Of a DNA stretch of 11,226 nt, positions 7,952 to 11,226 are shown one piece after another. The notes under the pieces are model-generated. The model was not told the origin of the DNA. It worked only from the letters and a program-made list of their open reading frames with translations, and searched no databases. The stretch is taken from positions 172,255 through 183,480 of the forward strand of contig WELB01000222.1 in NCBI GenBank assembly GCA_009602725.1, written 5' to 3'. Both the position numbers and the translations under genes were made by a program. Position 1 is the first letter of the stretch. Every line of letters begins with the position of its first letter. Origin of the DNA: Spirogloea muscicola. Taxonomy: Eukaryota; Streptophyta; Zygnematophyceae; Spirogloeales; Spirogloeaceae.

Positions 7952-10900
7952 TTAAGGGTTTTGTAAAGTCAATGTTCTCTCCACTTGAGTGCCACCATGT
8001 GCAGGGTCTTCAACTGCAGCCCCTGCAAGTGCGCAGCTGTCATCTCGCCTGCTCGGCTCCTCCAGGTCGTCAGAACTATACGCGACTTTGGCCAAGTACA
8101 GGCCGAAGGGAGGCGCCATTGCTGGCTGTGCTGTCGGCGTCCGCGCTTCTAGTATTCTTCTAACTGAGAAAACGCAAACCACAGACACATTGAGGTTTGA
8201 TCATAATAGCAATTAGCACGCGGGCTTGACTGAAGGCCCTTGTTCTTCACTGTCAGAACAAAAGAACCATGAGGACTGCGTAAGGCTCAGGGCCTCAGTG
8301 TCCCAAGTATGCTTGCAAGAAAGCCAACAGCCCAGCAGCTGCTGCTAGCAACACTGAACACGTGAAACGCTGCCCGTGCAGCTGGAGTTACTCGATGCAA
8401 GCAGGCACTGTCCCTGTGCTGGCAGAATGGCGTCAGAGGTCAACAAATATGGTGCCAAATGTGAAAGTTCCACAAGGTACAGACTGACTGTTGCAGGAAT
8501 TGCTTTGCTAGAGATGTGCGCACCGTCATGGAGGCCCAAGTTGCCAGTGCCCACCGCTTTCAGCAAGCCAACTGTAAAGCGGACCTGTTCCGTCACGCAC
8601 GCCAAGGGTCAGATGAAGAATCAAAAGCCCTTCAGATGTGACGCCGTTGCTTGAGCTACTTAATGCCACGTGTACTCTCAATGAAGGCTTGATGGGTCTC
8701 TAAACGTGAGACAACTCACTCAGGCTTCAGTCAAGCACCTCTTGCATCCGAACGCGGCCTACGACTTAGTAAAGCTCAGCATTTACGGCAACCCTGGAGA
8801 ATCGACTATCGGGTACGTAAATTTAGAATGTACAGGAATGCAGCTTTCAGGGTAGGGTTCAGGGCTAAGAAATGAGGGAGCACTGAAAACCTGGTGGTAC
8901 AGGAAGGACCGAGCCCTTGCAGTGACAACGTAGCAATGTGGGTGCCTATCGCCAGGCCCCACCATTGCTGTCGGCCTGCCACACTTATGGGCAACACCGT
9001 CGCTCCCAGCGAGAACGTGGGGCCACGACGGAGCCTCCATCAGTGACAGCTCTGCAAGTGTCTTGATTGACGATTTGGCCTGTCATTTACGCGGTTGCTT
9101 GCTCAGAGCCCACCAAAGAAGCTATGGACCACCAGACTTCAGCATTATCAAAAAACATCTAGAACCCAAGATGCGCACAGTCCTGTTGCAGGTCGTGCAA
9201 ATCCTGTTGGGTCAGCCCACAGCAGTCTCAGACATAACGGCTGTCACAAAAACCGGAATACTTGAAGCAACTGCAATAGCAGTAAAGATTCTGCAGTGGC
9301 CGAACACAGTGCTTGACCTGGCAGCCGGCAGCGCGAAAGGAGCTGAAGTCATGGCGGCCCTCCAGCACCTTGCACGCGGCCTGCACGGACGGCGGCGAGG
9401 CTGCCGCTCGGTGTAGCAGTCATGTGATGATAAATTGGGCGCAAGTAACAGCAGGTAGTCCGAGTAATTTGCATCTCTATCAGAGTGGCGACTGTCCTAT
9501 CTTCCACCTGACATACACTGGAGCACAGATTTGGGAGCCGCACAAAATGCAAAAGCTTGGCTGTCGGGGTCCAGCTGCACAGCAGAGCTGGGGCTCACTT
9601 GCATCGCCGCAGCGTCCAGGTCCTGCGGCACGTGCCACGCCCGGTCCTTCTCAAAGATGGACGGCGGCTCCTTGCCTGCAAGGATCCGGTAGTAGTACCT
9701 GGACATGCAAGTAGAAGCCACTCCATCAGCTTCCTAGGCTTGCTCAAGCACATGCTTGACTTTCATGTCAGCTTCATACGAGCCGACCACAAGCAGCTAA
9801 ATCTCTGGGGCCTGCAACATTCAAGCCAAAGCTTCTGAAGGATCAGCTGATACCTATCAAGGGCTCCGAGGCTATCTACATACATAGACCCCTACGTGCA
9901 AGCAATGCATTCAGCTGCAATAACAGCAGGGCAGGAGGAGCCTGCTCACGTGCGCTCGCGAGCTAGAAAGCGTGCATGCAGGTCGCCAGGCACACGGCAG
10001 ACATCGCGCACTGCCACGTCGCCGCCCGCTTGCTGCACAGCCATGTTGCGCGTCGCCAAGCTCTAGTCTGTACTACAATCTCGAGCCACGGCAACGACCC
10101 AGAGGTCATGGAGCTCAGCAAGCTCTAGTGGACCTACATTGCCAGTGCAAGAGTGCCGATGAACTGCTGCAAACTGCGGGGCTGCACACAGCAATCGCTC
10201 ACCGCCAGGAAGTGGTTGACGGCCTTCCTCACGACCATCGGCTCGTGCGGGGGCAGCTACGCTTCCGCCCGGGGCAGCAAGCGGCGTGCACGGAGGAACG
10301 ACGGGGTCAGCCGCCAGCGGGAACCGCAGCTCTCACTCCCACTCGAACCCTAGCGCTGTCGGAGGGAAGGCACTGCTAGGCGCAGCGGAGCCCAGCGGCC
10401 CTACCGGGCGGTCCAGCCTCCGGGCGTTGCTGCGGACCAGGTCAACGTGGCACGTCGCCCCCAGCGCGTGCACGCCAGCGTCCTGCGCTGCTGCGCTCCT
10501 GTCAGCGCTGTGCGCCGAAGGCTGAGGTAGGCACCCTGACTCCCTACTTACGGAGATTGTCTTTCTATTTGGGTAGACAATCGGTTAGATTCTATCTATA
10601 GAGCCAGAATTTCTGTGAGCGTGCAGCAAGTACGAGCAGGTGTTAGACACAACGCACGTACGCCTTCTGGTGCTTTCTGCTTGCTGCCCCGCTCTACTCA
10701 GCGCTGTGCGCCAAAGGCTGAGGTGGCCACGTCAAGCATTACTACTCCTAGTCATCAGGACTTTCCGGCCTTGACGTGAGCCTAGCTGAGCTCACCGTGC
10801 GGCTGGACCCAGTGGAGGCCACGGGGTGCCCAATGAAGCTCTCGACGGCCTTCTGCGCCCCGCCAAGGGTTCAAGAGTTTAGCGTCAGCGGCGGCTGCGG

Positions 10901-11052
10901 CGGCAGCAGGCCGGCGGCGGCGGCGGCGGCGGCGGCAATGGCGGGCCACCGGCGCTCACGTCGAGCACGCCCTGGACGGTGCGGGAACCCGCCTGGCGGG
11001 CCCACCCCGCGAATGACGCGCGCGTCAGCAGGTACCGCTGGCGGGTGCCCAT
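7952..11052 (-). CDS. truA: TruA-family tRNA pseudouridine synthase (at least 10 exons)
   Basis: TruA enzymes convert uridine to pseudouridine in the tRNA anticodon stem-loop (positions 38-40 in bacteria). Exons in transcript order: 10960-11052, 10796-10852, 10405-10482, 10203-10256, 9950-10032, 9599-9698, 9318-9380 (possibly extended to 9272), 8891-8967, 8524-8584, 7952-8163. Motifs in order: FAGWARQAGSRTVQGVLD; KAVESFIGHPVASTGSSRT joined to DAGVHALG, which rebuilds RTDAGVHA with the catalytic Asp as first residue of exon 3; LPPHEPMVVRKAVNHFLA; DLHARF; RTYYYRIL and AWHVPQDLD; LEGRHDFSSFRAAGCQ; ARARSFLYHQ joined to VRFTVGLLKAVGTGNL; RRILEART and PFGLYLAKVAY. All these exon phases agree, apart from the junction after GCQ. 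With exon 7 extended to 9272 the product is 307 residues, normal for the family. The ATG at 11052 is the only in-frame one before the edge; an upstream targeting peptide cannot be excluded. The usual YDGT before FAGW is missing. Compartment is unknown. Confidence 0.9.
8968..9317 (-). other. Unresolved splice junction of the TruA gene
   Basis: After FRAAGCQ (9318) family members continue with a segment like SPVRTL, then a strand leading to SFLYHQ. Read-through gives VKHCVRPLQNL, which fits, and a weak donor A|GTTGCT at 9270-9271 would join the 8967 exon in phase. Alternatively, the CAG|GTCAAG donor at 9317 is used and a separate mini-exon carrying NRTVRIL (about 9150-9185, ending G|GTTCTA) lies between. 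Its end phase fits the 8967 exon, but its start phase does not fit the 9318 donor. One of the two must be wrong, or a base is mis-sequenced. Confidence 0.5.
10503..10528. repeat. Intronic 26-bp repeat, copy 1
   Basis: CAGCGCTGTGCGCC(G/A)AAGGCTGAGGT lies in the TruA intron 10483-10795, just upstream (in transcript sense) of the acceptor of exon 10405-10482. One mismatch separates it from copy 2 at 10699-10724. Weaker similarity (GCTGCTGCGCTCC against TTGCTGCCCCGCTC) extends the match towards the acceptor. Confidence 0.8.
10555..10582. repeat. Short inverted repeat in TruA intron
   Basis: GATTGTCT (10555-10562) and AGACAATC (10575-10582) form a perfect 8-bp stem with a 12-nt loop. It lies between the two 26-bp repeat copies, in an AT-richer patch of an otherwise GC-rich intron. 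Confidence 0.6.
10699..10724. repeat. Intronic 26-bp repeat, copy 2
   Basis: This is the second copy, 196 bp away and within the same TruA intron. On the sense strand it is followed by GGGGCAGCAAGCAG, so the acceptor-like end seems duplicated with it. Confidence 0.8.
10904..10936. repeat. CGG trinucleotide run in first TruA intron
   Basis: A (CGG)n run on the + strand, CCG on the sense strand, lies about 24 nt after the donor GTGAGC of the intron 10853-10959. The layout resembles that of the NDUFA6 intron 6343-6439. Confidence 0.85.
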
Positions 11053-11101
11053 CGCCGCCGCCGCCGCCGCCGCCACCAACGCCACCGCGACCGCCGCCGT
11101 G
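11052..11101. repeat. GCC-rich tract at the TruA start
   Basis: On the sense strand GCG/GGC triplets run directly into the ATG at 11052. If translated from further upstream, they would encode an alanine/valine-rich leader with no ATG. They are either 5' UTR or part of an N-terminal leader cut by the window edge. Confidence 0.6.

Positions 11102-11226
<125 letters not shown>

Noticed and set aside
9063-9714. Plus-strand open frames over the TruA locus, and others at 9972-10525
   Set aside because: They are antisense shadows; the - strand carries the ordered TruA motifs with matching splice sites.

Overview
The window reads as nuclear DNA of a green alga or a close relative (Viridiplantae). 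The genes are split into many short exons by small introns (about 95-315 bp) with GT..AG ends. Coding DNA is GC-rich, and GCC/GGC trinucleotide runs are common. The best-conserved protein is the plant-type fused aspartate kinase-homoserine dehydrogenase. The candidate poly(A) motifs are TGTAA, the form typical of green algae. A trebouxiophyte-like alga is my guess, but the sequence alone does not fix the class.

Three genes are supported, each rebuilt exon by exon from conserved motifs and intron phase. (1) Positions 2-5353, + strand: the bifunctional aspartate kinase-homoserine dehydrogenase, 16 visible exons. The 5' end, including the start codon and any transit peptide, lies outside the window. 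The joined exons give one uninterrupted frame of 865 codons plus stop, and one intron uses a GC donor. (2) Positions 6136-6786, - strand: subunit NDUFA6/B14 of mitochondrial complex I, an LYR-family protein. Its last two exons are clear; its N-terminal part runs into a GCC/GGC tract holding an undetermined base. (3) Positions 7952-11052, - strand: a TruA-family tRNA pseudouridine synthase in at least ten exons, with one uncertain junction near 9270-9320.

Genes 1 and 2 converge tail to tail across about 780 bp (5354-6135). Genes 2 and 3 lie head to tail on the - strand, separated by about 1.17 kb (6787-7951). That spacer holds a 92-bp direct repeat with internal hairpins and a possible stray exon. 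The right edge is a run of 123 T.

The three genes serve unrelated housekeeping roles: amino-acid synthesis in the plastid, respiration, and tRNA modification. I see no operon-like logic, mobile element, CRISPR array, tRNA or rRNA. I found no new biological system. What deserves a second look is gene structure: the GC-AG intron, the CCG/CGG-armed introns, a duplicated acceptor region, and the apparent loss of a conserved motif in the TruA N-terminus.
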